Assembly: GCF_022760965.1 (NCBI RefSeq)
Contig: NZ_JAKVIJ010000011.1
Span: 62,001-126,000 of the forward strand
DNA length: 64,000 bases
Reading direction: 5' to 3'
From: Simplicispira sedimenti
GTDB lineage: Bacteria; Pseudomonadota; Gammaproteobacteria; Burkholderiales; Burkholderiaceae_C
Part shown: positions 8,727 to 18,120 of the stretch, piece after piece
Position numbering within the stretch: position 1 is the stretch's first letter
How the letters are laid out: each line of letters starts with the position of its first letter
Program-made: the position numbers and the translations under genes
The notes under the pieces: model-generated
What the model was told of the DNA's origin: nothing
Seen by the model: only the letters and a program-made list of their open reading frames with translations
Database searches by the model: none

Positions 8727-9422
8727 CTACATATCTGCAATGCGCCCGGCCTCGATGGTGATGCGTCGCTCGCAACGCTGGGCAATGCCCCGGTCGTGCG
8801 TGACGAGCACCAGGGTCGTGCCCTGCTCGCGGTTGAGCTGGAACATCAGCTCCATGATGGTCTCGCCGGTGGCGTAGTCCAGGCTGCCGGTGGGCTCGTC
8901 GGCCAGCAGCACGGCCGGCTGCACCACAAACGCCCGCGCCAAGGCCACGCGCTGCTGTTCGCCACCCGACAGCAGCTTGGGGTAATGCCCCAGGCGCTGG
9001 CCCAGGCCCACGTGGGCCAGCATATCGGCGGCACGCTGGCGCGCCTCGCGCTGGCCCGCCAGCTCCAGCGGCAGCATGACGTTTTCCAGTGCGGTGAGGT
9101 TGCCCATCAGCTGAAAGCTCTGGAACACAAAGCCCACTTTCTGCGCCCGCAGTGCGGCGCGGGCATCCTCGTCCAGCGCGAACAGGTCTTGCCCGTCCAG
9201 GCGCACCGTGCCGCGCGTGGGGGTATCCAGCCCGGCAATGATGGACAGCAGCGTGCTCTTGCCCGAGCCCGAGGCACCCACGATGGCCACGGTTTCCCTG
9301 GGCGCCAGGCGGAAATCGATGTCGCGCAGAATGTCGAGCGTGCCCGTGGAGTCGCTGACCGACTTGAACACATGCTCGACGGCAATGACCGGGGTCACGG
9401 GGGGCGTGGAAGAATCAGACAT
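8727..9422 (-). CDS. LolD/YbbA-like ABC transporter ATP-binding protein
   Basis: The product is 231 residues from the ATG at 9422; an upstream ATG at 9455 adds 11 unlikely residues. Walker A is GASGSGKST, the Q-loop is FVFQSFQLMGNLTALENV, the signature is LSGGEQQRVALARA and Walker B is AVLLADEPTGSLD. The pattern belongs to the MacB/LolD subfamily, whose permeases are FtsX-like. In Escherichia coli ybbA is divergent from tesA and is followed by its permease ybbP. The divergence from tesA is kept here, but rlmB follows instead of a permease, so the partner must be elsewhere. The start codon shares bases with the first possible tesA start. Confidence 0.88.
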   Translation of the reverse strand: MSDSSTPPVTPVIAVEHVFKSVSDSTGTLDILRDIDFRLAPRETVAIVGASGSGKSTLLSIIAGLDTPTRGTVRLDGQDLFALDEDARAALRAQKVGFVFQSFQLMGNLTALENVMLPLELAGQREARQRAADMLAHVGLGQRLGHYPKLLSGGEQQRVALARAFVVQPAVLLADEPTGSLDYATGETIMELMFQLNREQGTTLVLVTHDRGIAQRCERRITIEAGRIADM

Positions 9423-9444
9423 GAACGTAGAAAGGTGTCCGCAA

Positions 9445-10104
9445 GTGAATACCAAATGGAATCGTCGCCACTTTATCCTGAGCGCCGCGGGCGGCGCTCT
9501 GGTGGGGCTTTACGCTGCGCCAGGCCTGGCGGCAGGCAAGGGCCGTGCGCACACGATTGTGGTGGTGGGCGATTCGATGAGCGCCGAATACGGCATCCAG
9601 CGTGGCTCGGGCTGGGTGGCCCTGCTTCAGCAGCGCCTGCAAGAACAGAAGGTAAATGCCAAGGTGGTGAACGCCAGCGTGAGCGGCGACACCACCGCTG
9701 GGGGCCGCGCCCGCCTGCCCGCGCTGCTGACGCAGCACCAGCCCACGGTGGTGGTGATCGAACTGGGGGGGAATGATGCGCTGCGCGGACTGCCGCTGAA
9801 GAACACCGAGGACAACCTGGCCACCATGGTGCAGGCGGCGCAAAAAGCCGGTGCCCAGGTGCTGCTGGTGGGCATGCAGGTGCCGCCCAACTATGGCGGC
9901 GACTACACGCGCCGCTTTGCCCAGACCTTTGTCACTGTGTCCCAGCAGTACAAGACCGCACTGGTGCCCTTTTTGCTGGAGGGGGTGGCCAATGCGCCGG
10001 ACGCCATGCGCTGGTTCCAGACGGACCGGATTCACCCCAACGAGCAGGCCCATCCGCGCATGCTGGACAACGTGTGGCCCACGCTCAAAGGTTTGCTGCG
10101 TTAG
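9445..10104 (+). CDS. tesA: SGNH-hydrolase arylesterase/lysophospholipase (TesA-like)
   Basis: The product is 219 residues from a GTG at 9445, chosen because AAAGGTG lies 7 bp upstream and because the product then begins with a twin-Arg-like export signal (MNTKWNRRHFILSAAG). An ATG at 9421 in the same frame is the alternative and would overlap the ATPase start codon on the other strand. The SGNH blocks are complete: GDSMSAEYG (nucleophile Ser), GDTTAGG, GGNDALRG and DRIHPN with the Asp-His pair. TesA homologues hydrolyse acyl thioesters and lysophospholipids in the periplasm. Confidence 0.9.
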   Translation: MNTKWNRRHFILSAAGGALVGLYAAPGLAAGKGRAHTIVVVGDSMSAEYGIQRGSGWVALLQQRLQEQKVNAKVVNASVSGDTTAGGRARLPALLTQHQPTVVVIELGGNDALRGLPLKNTEDNLATMVQAAQKAGAQVLLVGMQVPPNYGGDYTRRFAQTFVTVSQQYKTALVPFLLEGVANAPDAMRWFQTDRIHPNEQAHPRMLDNVWPTLKGLLR

Positions 10105-10270
10105 GTGCCTGCCCGTCCTGCGTTGCGGGCGGGCTCGGAGACGGCTCGGCCCCGTTGTCCCCTGCGCCTCGGCGCGCAGTGGCGGCACGGGCACGCAGTT
10201 TGTCTTCTTTTTTCTGTTTCTTGGCCAGCTCGCGCTGGCGCTTTTCGTAGCCGTAGTTGGGTGTTGCCAA
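10085..10270 (-). CDS. Small basic conserved protein
   Basis: This 61-residue frame starts at a TTG (10270) and reads MATPNYGYEKRQRELAKKQK. The highly charged Lys/Glu/Arg helix is followed by a disordered Ala/Pro/Gly tail. Short proteins beginning MATPNY-YEKRQRELAKK are, from memory, common in Burkholderiales and unnamed. The 3-prime end overlaps the convergent tesA stop by about 20 bp. No strong ribosome site was seen. A nucleic-acid or ribosome-associated role would fit the charge but is unsupported. Confidence 0.55.
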   Translation of the reverse strand: MATPNYGYEKRQRELAKKQKKEDKLRARAATARRGAGDNGAEPSPSPPATQDGQAPNAANL

Positions 10271-10307
10271 GGTGTACTTTCTGCAGTGGAAAGCCACTGT
10301 AGCAGCT

Positions 10308-11105
10308 TCAGGCCCCCGCCAGCCCGGTTTGCCCTGCCGAACGCACAGCGGTGCGGTAGGCATGCCAGCTCGCATGCCCCAGAAGCGGCCCCACCACCAG
10401 CAGGCCCGCACCCCAGGCCCACAGGGAAAGCGCCACCATCAGCGTGATCAGGCTGCCCCACAGCACCATCACGCCTGGGTTGTCCAGCACCACACGCATG
10501 CTGGTGATGGCGGCGGTCAGGGCATCGGTGTCTCTGTCCAGGATCATGGGAATGGACACCACTGTGGTGGAAAAAACCAGCGCAGCAAAAACGCCACCCA
10601 CCAACAGGTACACCCCCACAAAGCTCCAGTTCTGCGGGCTCAGCAGGGCGTCCACCACACCGGTGGTGGATGGAAGCCCGGTGTTGAAGAACACCGCGAA
10701 CACCACCAGAGAAGCCCGCCCCCACAGCAACTCAACAATGACCAGCACCAGCACCAGCAGCCCCATGCTGCCCAGGTGGCGGTCCCAGCAGGTCAGTGAA
10801 CTGCCCAGTTCCGGTGCCAGGCCGACCTGGCGGCGGCGGCTGGTGTCATACAGACCCATGGCCAGAAAAGGCCCCACGAGCAGACAGCCGCTGGCCAGCG
10901 ACATCACATACTCAGGCTGACGGCGAAACACCCAGCCCAGCACCAGCGCCATGCCCCAAAAGCAGCAGCCATAGAACACGGCCACCCCTGGCGCCGCGCG
11001 CAGGTCCGCCCAGCCCAGGGCCAGCCAACGCAGCGGATCGCCCCAGTTCAATGGCTGCAAACTGACCGTGAATGGGCTGGATTCGGTTTGGCTGGTGGTG
11101 GTCAT
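10308..11105 (-). CDS. DUF2189-type integral membrane protein
   Basis: The product is 265 residues from the ATG at 11105 (MTTTSQTESSPF). It has about six membrane helices, with the early pattern WLALGWADLRAAPGVAVFYG typical of DUF2189 proteins, which resemble predicted integral membrane subunits near cytochrome oxidase genes in other bacteria. The function is unknown. It lies downstream of the cystathionine beta-lyase gene on the same strand (97 bp gap) and 37 bp upstream of the small basic protein. Confidence 0.7.
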   Translation of the reverse strand: MTTTSQTESSPFTVSLQPLNWGDPLRWLALGWADLRAAPGVAVFYGCCFWGMALVLGWVFRRQPEYVMSLASGCLLVGPFLAMGLYDTSRRRQVGLAPELGSSLTCWDRHLGSMGLLVLVLVIVELLWGRASLVVFAVFFNTGLPSTTGVVDALLSPQNWSFVGVYLLVGGVFAALVFSTTVVSIPMILDRDTDALTAAITSMRVVLDNPGVMVLWGSLITLMVALSLWAWGAGLLVVGPLLGHASWHAYRTAVRSAGQTGLAGA

Positions 11106-11202
11106 GGCATGCGCGATGAAGTCCAATGCACTGTATGCCGCCACCTGCCTTCTTGATGCCAATCAAACCAAATCCGACTGATTTGATCGGCTATGACAAG
11201 CG

Positions 11203-12444
11203 CTACCTCTGCACAAAGGCGCTGCGTAGCGCCTGCGCCAGGTCGGCGCGCAGGTCGGCCTCCGCCTCCAGGCCGATGGAAAACCGCACCACATGCCCCG
11301 GTCGCACATGGGTGCTGGGTCGTTGCCGCATGCTGGCGAGGTCGTAGGGCACCACCAGGCTCATGGGTCCACCCCAGCTGTAGCCCAGGCGGAACAAGTG
11401 CAGGCTGTCGCAAAAGTGGTCCACCCGCGCCTGCGGGATCGCGGGGTCGAACACCACGCTGAACAAACCTGCCGCAGCGCCCTGCCCGTCCTGACCCTGG
11501 CCACACAAGGCATGCCAGTGCGCATGGCCCGGAGCGCCTTCCAACGCCGGGTGCAGCACCTGCACCACGGGGGCCTGATGCTGCATCCACCGGGCCAGGT
11601 TCCGCGCCACCCGGTCGTGGGTGTGGTAGCGCAGCGCCACGCTGGGCAAGGCCCGCAGCACGGCTTCGGCATCGTTGGCACCTACGCCCAGGCCCAGGTG
11701 CATGTGGGCCAGCTTGATGCGCAAGTGCAGTGCCGGGTCACGCGTGGTGATGCTGCCCATCAGCACATCGCCCCCGCCGCTGGGGTACTTGGTCAGGGCA
11801 TGGGCAGACACATCCACCGCCAGGCTGCCACTGCCATCGCCCATCAGGTCGAACGGACGAAACGCCAGGCCCGCGCCCCAGGTGTTGTCCAGCGCTGTGG
11901 TCACACCGCGCTCACGGCACAGGGCCACCAGGGCACGCAGGTCGGGAAACTCCAGCGTCACCGAGCCCGGTGCCTCCAGCCACACCAGCCGCGTGGCGGG
12001 GGTGATGCGCTGAGCCAGGTCGGCAGGGTCCAGCGGGTCGTACAGCGCATGGCGCACGCCAAACTGCGCCAGCAGCGAGGCCGTCATGGCCTTGTTGGGC
12101 CCATAGGCGTTGTCGGGGACCAGCACCTCGTCGCCCTGGCGCAGCAAGGCCAGCGCCACATTGGCCAACGCCGCCAGGCCGCTGGGCACCAGCACGCACT
12201 GCAGGCCACCTTCAAGCGCGCAGATGCGCTCTTCCAGAATGAAGGTGGTGGGCGTGCCGTGCAGGCCGTAGGTGTAGCCGCTTTTGTCCTTCCACTCGCG
12301 CTCGCGCATCGCGGCCACGTTGGGGAAGATGACGGTAGAGGCCTTGAACACACCAGGCTGCGGCGCCTCGAAACCTGCCGGGGGCTGGTAGGCGTGGTGG
12401 ATCAGTGCAGTGGCCGGGTCCGGGAATGGGTTTGTGTCTTGCAT
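11203..12444 (-). CDS. metC: Cystathionine beta-lyase, PLP-dependent
   Basis: The product is 413 residues from the ATG at 12444; the much longer open frame upstream runs antisense through two genes and is rejected. The fold type I PLP motifs of the Cys/Met metabolism family are present: SGYTYGLHGTPTTF, VLVPSGLAALANVALALL, LDNTWGAG and the PLP lysine in SAHALTKYPSGGGDVLMGS. The proximal-bacterial MetC subgroup fits best. It cleaves cystathionine to homocysteine, pyruvate and ammonia; cystathionine gamma-synthase or another C-S lyase are weaker alternatives. It is divergent from the GGDEF gene, with only 18 bp between the assumed starts. Confidence 0.88.
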   Translation of the reverse strand: MQDTNPFPDPATALIHHAYQPPAGFEAPQPGVFKASTVIFPNVAAMREREWKDKSGYTYGLHGTPTTFILEERICALEGGLQCVLVPSGLAALANVALALLRQGDEVLVPDNAYGPNKAMTASLLAQFGVRHALYDPLDPADLAQRITPATRLVWLEAPGSVTLEFPDLRALVALCRERGVTTALDNTWGAGLAFRPFDLMGDGSGSLAVDVSAHALTKYPSGGGDVLMGSITTRDPALHLRIKLAHMHLGLGVGANDAEAVLRALPSVALRYHTHDRVARNLARWMQHQAPVVQVLHPALEGAPGHAHWHALCGQGQDGQGAAAGLFSVVFDPAIPQARVDHFCDSLHLFRLGYSWGGPMSLVVPYDLASMRQRPSTHVRPGHVVRFSIGLEAEADLRADLAQALRSAFVQR

Positions 12445-12462
12445 GCCGCCATCGTAGCGGGC

Positions 12463-13311
<849 letters not shown>

Positions 13312-13321
13312 AGGCAAGACC

Positions 13322-14158
13322 ATGAGCCCAGCGTCGTCCAATTCCATTCCCTCCCCCACCGTCCCCCCCACCGGTGCGCCCACGGGTGCCCGCATCATTG
13401 CCATCACCAGCGGCAAGGGGGGCGTGGGCAAAACCTTCGTGTCGGCCAACCTGGCCGCCGCACTCACCCGCCGCGGCCAGCGCGTGCTCGTTCTGGATGC
13501 CGACCTGGGCCTGGCCAACCTGGACGTGGTGCTGAACCTGTATCCCAAGACCACGCTGCACGACGTGTTCACGGGCAAATCCACCCTCGAAGACGCTGTG
13601 ATCGAAGCGCCAGGGGGCTTTTCCGTGCTGCTGGCGGGTTCGGGCATGGTCGAGTACTCGCGCCTCACGCCCGAGGTCCGTACGCAGTTTCTGAACGTGA
13701 TCCAGACCTTGGCGCCCCGATTCGATGTGATCCTGCTCGATACCGGCGCCGGCATCTCCGACGTGGTGCTGTTCTCCGTCTCACTGGCTTCCGAGGTGCT
13801 GATCGTGGCCACGCCCGAACCCACGTCACTGACCGACGCCTACGCCGCCATCAAGGTGCTGGCCATGCAGCAGAAGCGCCAGCATGTGCGCATGGTCATC
13901 AACCAGACGGCCCGCCCCGGCGACGGCCGGGCCATTACCGGCCAGCTGCAACAGGTGTTGGAACGGTTTGTGACCACCGCCACCGGTCGCGCACTAAGGC
14001 TCATCCACATGGGCGACATTCCGGCCGACCCCGCCGTGCGCGATGCCGTAATGCGGCGCCAGTTGCTGCTGCTGCAGCTTCCGGGCTGCCCAGCGGCGCT
14101 GGCGATCGCGCAGCTGGCTGGCAAGATCGAGGAAGCGCTGCTCGTGCGACAGGCCTGA
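13322..14158 (+). CDS. MinD/ParA-family ATPase (FlhG/YlxH-like)
   Basis: The product is 278 residues. A disordered Pro/Ser-rich N-terminus precedes a deviant Walker A motif, ITSGKGGVGKTFVSANLA. Walker A-prime is VLDADLGLANLDVVL and the switch strand is DVILLDTGAGISD. There is no obvious C-terminal amphipathic membrane-targeting helix of the MinD kind, and the overall pattern is closest to the FlhG (FleN) group that counts polar structures. No flagellar genes are nearby. Its partner in the transcript is a GGDEF protein, which hints at a surface-localised or c-di-GMP-linked role, but that is inference. Confidence 0.85.
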   Translation: MSPASSNSIPSPTVPPTGAPTGARIIAITSGKGGVGKTFVSANLAAALTRRGQRVLVLDADLGLANLDVVLNLYPKTTLHDVFTGKSTLEDAVIEAPGGFSVLLAGSGMVEYSRLTPEVRTQFLNVIQTLAPRFDVILLDTGAGISDVVLFSVSLASEVLIVATPEPTSLTDAYAAIKVLAMQQKRQHVRMVINQTARPGDGRAITGQLQQVLERFVTTATGRALRLIHMGDIPADPAVRDAVMRRQLLLLQLPGCPAALAIAQLAGKIEEALLVRQA

Positions 14159-14181
14159 GGACCCGTGCGGCAGGCTTGCCA

Positions 14182-14231
14182 GGGCGTGTGGTCATTCAAT
14201 TCGCGTGGGGGAATTGAATGACGACACGCCC
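14182..14231. terminator. Long hairpin between convergent genes
   Basis: Two 21-base arms (14182-14202 and 14211-14231) are complementary except at one position, with an 8-base loop. The hairpin lies exactly between the MinD-like gene and the converging pirin gene, whose stop codon touches the right arm. There is no U-tract on either strand, so it is either a bidirectional RNA-stabilising or termination structure or a tiny inverted-repeat insertion. Its outer bases GGGCGTGT resemble the end of the IS at 57498-58319, which could be chance. Confidence 0.55.
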
Positions 14232-14932
14232 TACGCCCGCAGGTCGAACACCAGCACCAGCGCGCCCTCCGACGCTGCCTCCAATTGCAGCAGCGCCTCT
14301 CCTTCGAGCATGGCGGCATCACCCGTTTGCAGGGCTTGGCCATTGACGCGCAGGCTGCCACGCACCAGGTGCACATAGGCCTTGCGTGCCCCATCCAGTG
14401 CCAGATCCGCCGCTTCACCTGCCGCCAGGTGACCTGCCCACAGGGCGGCATCGGCGTGGATGCGCAGGGTGCCCATCTGGTCTTGCCCGGAAGCCAGCCG
14501 CCGCAGTCCCTGCCCGGCCTGCCAGCCAAAGGGCATCTGATCGTAGCTAGGTTGCAGCCCCCGCTGTGAGGGCTCGATCCAGATCTGCAGGAAATGCGTT
14601 TCCTCGCCGCTGGCGTGGTTGTATTCGCTGTGCGTGACGCCGCTGCCGGCGCTCATCACCTGCACGTCACCCGCCGGAATCACCGTCGTGTTGCCCATGC
14701 TGTCCCGATGGGCCAATGCGCCCGACAGCACCACGCTGATGATTTCCATGTCCCGGTGGGCATGGGTGGCAAAGCCAGTGCCCGGCGCAATGCGGTCTTC
14801 GTTGATGACGCGCAGGTTGCCATAGCCCATGAAGCGCGGGTCGTGGTAGCCCGCAAACGAAAAGCTGTGAAACGACCGCAGCCAGCCGTGGTCGGCATAG
14901 CCTCGATCCTGGGATTTGCGCAGTGTCAGCAT
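14231..14932 (-). CDS. Pirin-family bicupin (YhhW/quercetinase-like)
   Basis: The product is 233 residues with ribosome site AGAAGGAG before the ATG at 14932. The N-terminal cupin has the metal ligands of pirins: two His in THAHRDMEI, then His and Glu in GVTHSEYN. The C-terminal cupin is present but degenerate. Bacterial pirins of this length (YhhW type) are cytoplasmic iron-binding proteins, some with quercetin dioxygenase activity. The divergent LysR gene directly upstream is the probable regulator. Confidence 0.92.
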   Translation of the reverse strand: MLTLRKSQDRGYADHGWLRSFHSFSFAGYHDPRFMGYGNLRVINEDRIAPGTGFATHAHRDMEIISVVLSGALAHRDSMGNTTVIPAGDVQVMSAGSGVTHSEYNHASGEETHFLQIWIEPSQRGLQPSYDQMPFGWQAGQGLRRLASGQDQMGTLRIHADAALWAGHLAAGEAADLALDGARKAYVHLVRGSLRVNGQALQTGDAAMLEGEALLQLEAASEGALVLVFDLRA

Positions 14933-15033
14933 GGTGTGCTCCTTCTGAAAGGACTGTAGGGCGCCATCGCCCGCGATAGGCACGAGCGCTTTGATGGGAT
15001 GATTCAAAATCCTTGAAACAAACCAGTCCGACC

Positions 15034-15972
15034 ATGCAAGACATTCGCGACGCCCTGACCCCCGAAAACCTCGCCATGCTGGAGGTGATTGCCGAGGAAG
15101 GCAGCTTTGCCGCTGCAGCGCGCAAGCTGGGCCTGGTTCCCAGCGCGCTGACCTACCGGGTGCGACAGATCGAGGATGCGCTGGACGTGCTGCTGTTCGA
15201 CCGCAGCGCGCGCCAGGCACGCCCCACCGAGGCCGGTACCGAGCTGCTGCGCGAAGGCAGGCGCCTGCTGCACGACATCGACGCGGTGGCCCACCGTGTG
15301 CGGCGCGTGGCCACGGGCTGGGAGCCGCAGCTCACCATCTCGGTCGATGGCGTGATCTCTCCGCACACCATGCTGGAGCTCGTCGAGGCGTTCTATGTCA
15401 TGAGCCCGCCCACGCGCCTCAAGCTGTGCGACGGCATCATGTCCGGCACGCTCGAGGCACTCACCTCGGGGCGGGCCGACCTGGCCATTGGCGTGGGCGC
15501 CCTGGGGCCTGCGGTGGCAGGGCTGCAGCAGATGCCGCTGGGCAGCCAGCGCTTCATCTACGTGGTGGCGCCCCACCATCCCCTGGCCCAGGCCACCGAA
15601 CCCATCGCCGACGCCGTGCTGCGCGGGCACCGGGCGATCGCCGTTGCCGATTCGGCGCTGCGCGGCGGGCTGACCATGGGCTTGCTCGGCGGGCAGGACG
15701 TGTTCACGGTGGACAGCATGCAGGCCAAGATACAGGCCCAGTTGCGCGGCCTGGGCGGTGGTTTTTTGCCCGAATCCATGGTGCGCCCCTACCTGGAGGC
15801 GGGCCGCCTGGTCGAGCGCAAGGTGGCCCGACCCGAACGGCTGGTATCACTGCATTACGCCTGGGGTGGACCCGGTTTCACGGTACCGGGGAGGGCTTTG
15901 CAATGGTGGCTGGAACAGCTGCACAGTCCCACCACACGCCGGGCACTCCTGGAAAATCACCACCATTTCTGA
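15034..15972 (+). CDS. LysR-family transcriptional regulator divergent from pirin
   Basis: The product is 312 residues from the ATG at 15034; a TTG at 15013 is an alternative. The winged HTH is at the N-terminus (LEVIAEEGSFAAAARKLGL ... VRQIEDALDVLLFDR) and a periplasmic-binding-like effector domain follows. LysR genes of this kind next to pirin genes usually respond to an aromatic or electrophilic ligand and control the divergent gene. The spacing between the two starts is about 100 bp, enough for the shared operator; no T-N11-A palindrome was verified. Confidence 0.9.
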   Translation: MQDIRDALTPENLAMLEVIAEEGSFAAAARKLGLVPSALTYRVRQIEDALDVLLFDRSARQARPTEAGTELLREGRRLLHDIDAVAHRVRRVATGWEPQLTISVDGVISPHTMLELVEAFYVMSPPTRLKLCDGIMSGTLEALTSGRADLAIGVGALGPAVAGLQQMPLGSQRFIYVVAPHHPLAQATEPIADAVLRGHRAIAVADSALRGGLTMGLLGGQDVFTVDSMQAKIQAQLRGLGGGFLPESMVRPYLEAGRLVERKVARPERLVSLHYAWGGPGFTVPGRALQWWLEQLHSPTTRRALLENHHHF

Positions 15973-16052
15973 TCCAGAACGGTGCAGCGTCGGCTGCCGG
16001 GCGTGTAGAGTGGTGTACAAGCCATAGCAACCTCTGCCAGAAAGCCCCTGCC

Positions 16053-17141
16053 ATGCCCAAAGCCCCCCACACATCGCCCTCCACCGTCCGCCGCAAAGGC
16101 TTTGCCAAGGCACCGCGCCACATCGCCATTGTGGGTGCGGGGGTTGCGGGCATTGCCTGCGCACGCACCCTGGTGCAGGCCGGGCACCAGGTCAGTGTGT
16201 TTGAGCAGCACCCCGAGCCCGGTGGGCGCACCCGCAGCGTGGACAGCCCCTTTGGCAGCTTTGACGCTGGGGCGCAGTACTTCACCGTGCGCGACCCGCG
16301 CCTGGAGCGCGTGCTGCAAACCCAGCCAGGCCTGTGCCGCCCCTGGAGCGCCAGCACGGTGCGCGTGCTCGACGCCGCGGGCCGTGTCGTCGCGGCCAGC
16401 CCCGTGCCCAAAGACCCGCACTGGGTGGCGGCACCCCGCATGGATGCCCTGGTGCAAGCCTGGGCGACTCCGCTGCAGGACGCGGGCCATCTGCACACCG
16501 ACGCACAGGTGGTGCGCATGGAACCTGACCGTCTGCGCCCTGGCGCCTGGCAACTGACCACCGTGAGCAAGGATGGCGCGCGCCATGTGCACGCGGGATT
16601 CGACGCCGTGCTGCTGGCCATGCCCGCGATCCCCGCACAAACCCTGCTGGCCGATGCCGCCAGCCCGCTGGCCAAGAACCTCTCGGGCGTTGCCATGGCC
16701 CCCTGCTGGACCTTGATGCTGGCCTACCCACAGGCCATGCAGCCCGGCCTCACCACCCTTGGCCCGCAATGGAATGCAGCGCGCAGCACACACCACCGCA
16801 TCGCCTGGGTGGCGCGCGAATCGTCCAAGCCAGGGCGCAGCCTGATCGAGCGCTGGACCGTGCAGGCCAGCCCCGAATGGTCTGCCGAGCACCTGGAGGA
16901 CGACCCTGCCCGCGTGCTGGCCAAGCTGCGCAAGGCCTTTGCCGAGATCACCGGCATCCGCACCGAGCCCGCCCATGCCGAACTGCAACGCTGGCGCCAC
17001 GCACGCACCTTGCAACCCCTGGGCCAAAGCCACCTGTGGGATGCCCCGGCAGGACTGGGCGTGTGCGGTGACTGGTGCCTGGGCCACCGCGTGGAAGACG
17101 CCTTCGTCTCGGGGCTGGAACTGGCCTTGGCCGTGGCATGA
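16053..17141 (+). CDS. FAD-dependent amine oxidase-like oxidoreductase
   Basis: The product is 362 residues. A basic N-terminus is followed by a dinucleotide-binding GxGxxG motif (HIAIVGAGVAGIACARTL), the FAD-contacting EQHPEPGGRTRS and GAQYFTVRD. The C-terminal flavin motif is LGVCGDWCLGHRVEDAFVSG. The layout is that of renalase-like proteins, which oxidise NADH isomers or amines; the substrate here is unknown. The stop overlaps the start of gluQ (ATGA), so the two genes are translationally coupled. Confidence 0.85.
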   Translation: MPKAPHTSPSTVRRKGFAKAPRHIAIVGAGVAGIACARTLVQAGHQVSVFEQHPEPGGRTRSVDSPFGSFDAGAQYFTVRDPRLERVLQTQPGLCRPWSASTVRVLDAAGRVVAASPVPKDPHWVAAPRMDALVQAWATPLQDAGHLHTDAQVVRMEPDRLRPGAWQLTTVSKDGARHVHAGFDAVLLAMPAIPAQTLLADAASPLAKNLSGVAMAPCWTLMLAYPQAMQPGLTTLGPQWNAARSTHHRIAWVARESSKPGRSLIERWTVQASPEWSAEHLEDDPARVLAKLRKAFAEITGIRTEPAHAELQRWRHARTLQPLGQSHLWDAPAGLGVCGDWCLGHRVEDAFVSGLELALAVA

Positions 17142-18112
17142 GCCTGGCAGAGCCAGGACCTTACACCGGCCGGTTTGCTCCTTCTCCCACCGGCCCCTTG
17201 CATGCGGGCTCGCTCGTGGCCGCCCTGGCCAGTTGGCTGGATGCGCGCGCCCACCCCGGCGGCCGCTGGCTGGTGCGCATCGAAGACGTGGACACACCAC
17301 GCTGCCAGCCCGGCGCGGGAGAGCACATCCTGGCACAACTGGCCGCCTGCGGTCTGGTGCCTGACGAGGCGCCAGTCTGGCAGTCCACCCGCGGCAGCAG
17401 CTATCAACAGGCGCTGGACCGCCTGGTACAAGCCGAGCTGGCCTACCCCTGCGCCTGCAGCCGCAAGGACATCGAAGCTGCATTGCTGGCCGCAGGACAC
17501 CAGCGCGAGCGGCACGCAGGGCTGCCCTACCCCGGCACCTGCCGCCAGGGCCTGCGGGGCCGCAGCCCCCGTGCCTGGCGCTTTGCCACCACGGACTACA
17601 TACAAAAATGGCCTCAAGCGCCCGTTGATAAAGCGCAAGCAGCTCCTTTTTTGATAGCGAATGGTGTACTGCACTGGCACGACCGGCGCCTGGGAGCCCA
17701 ACAACAGGATGTGGCCCAGAGCGTGGGTGACTTCGTGCTCCTGCGGGCCGACGGCCTGTGGGCCTACCAACTGGCCGTGGTGGTGGACGATGGCGCACAG
17801 GCCATCACGCACGTGGTGCGTGGAGAAGACCTGGCCGACAACACCCCGCGCCAGATGCTGCTGCAACACGCACTGGGCCTGCCCACGCCGCAGTACCTGC
17901 ACACCCCCCTGGTGCGCGGCTGCGACGGCGAGAAGCTCTCCAAGCAACACGGCGCGGCACCGCTGGAGCTGGACGACCCAGTGGCCGCTCTGGGACAGGC
18001 TGCTGCCGTGCTGGGGCTGCCGCCACTGGTGCATCCCCACAACACCACGCCCGCCCAGGCGCTTGCGCAGTGGGTCAAGGCCTGGGCAGCTCTCTACAAT
18101 CGGGCATCGTGA
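17138..18112 (+). CDS. gluQ: Glutamyl-Q tRNA(Asp) synthetase
   Basis: The product is 324 residues. The class I synthetase signature is present as FAPSPTGPLHAGS (HIGH equivalent) near residue 13 and EKLSKQH (KMSKS equivalent) near residue 265; the anticodon-binding domain of GluRS is absent, which defines GluQRS. It attaches glutamate to queuosine in the wobble position of tRNA-Asp. The zinc-site region CACSRKD ... GTC is present. About 20 residues between WRFATTD and GVLHWHD are encoded by an interspersed repeat (17603-17660). trmB starts 8 bp downstream. Confidence 0.93.
   Translation: MSLAEPGPYTGRFAPSPTGPLHAGSLVAALASWLDARAHPGGRWLVRIEDVDTPRCQPGAGEHILAQLAACGLVPDEAPVWQSTRGSSYQQALDRLVQAELAYPCACSRKDIEAALLAAGHQRERHAGLPYPGTCRQGLRGRSPRAWRFATTDYIQKWPQAPVDKAQAAPFLIANGVLHWHDRRLGAQQQDVAQSVGDFVLLRADGLWAYQLAVVVDDGAQAITHVVRGEDLADNTPRQMLLQHALGLPTPQYLHTPLVRGCDGEKLSKQHGAAPLELDDPVAALGQAAAVLGLPPLVHPHNTTPAQALAQWVKAWAALYNRAS
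17603..17660 (-). repeat. Interspersed repeat, copy 2, inside gluQ
   Basis: Read on the minus strand, this segment has the blocks GCTATCAAAAAA, AGCTGCTTGCGCTTTAT and TTGAGGCCATTTTT in the same order as the intergenic copy at 8668. It lies within the gluQ reading frame and is translated as a linker starting YIQKWPQ without a frameshift. The drop in GC at this point of the gene supports insertion. Confidence 0.7.
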
Positions 18113-18120
18113 TCGAAACC

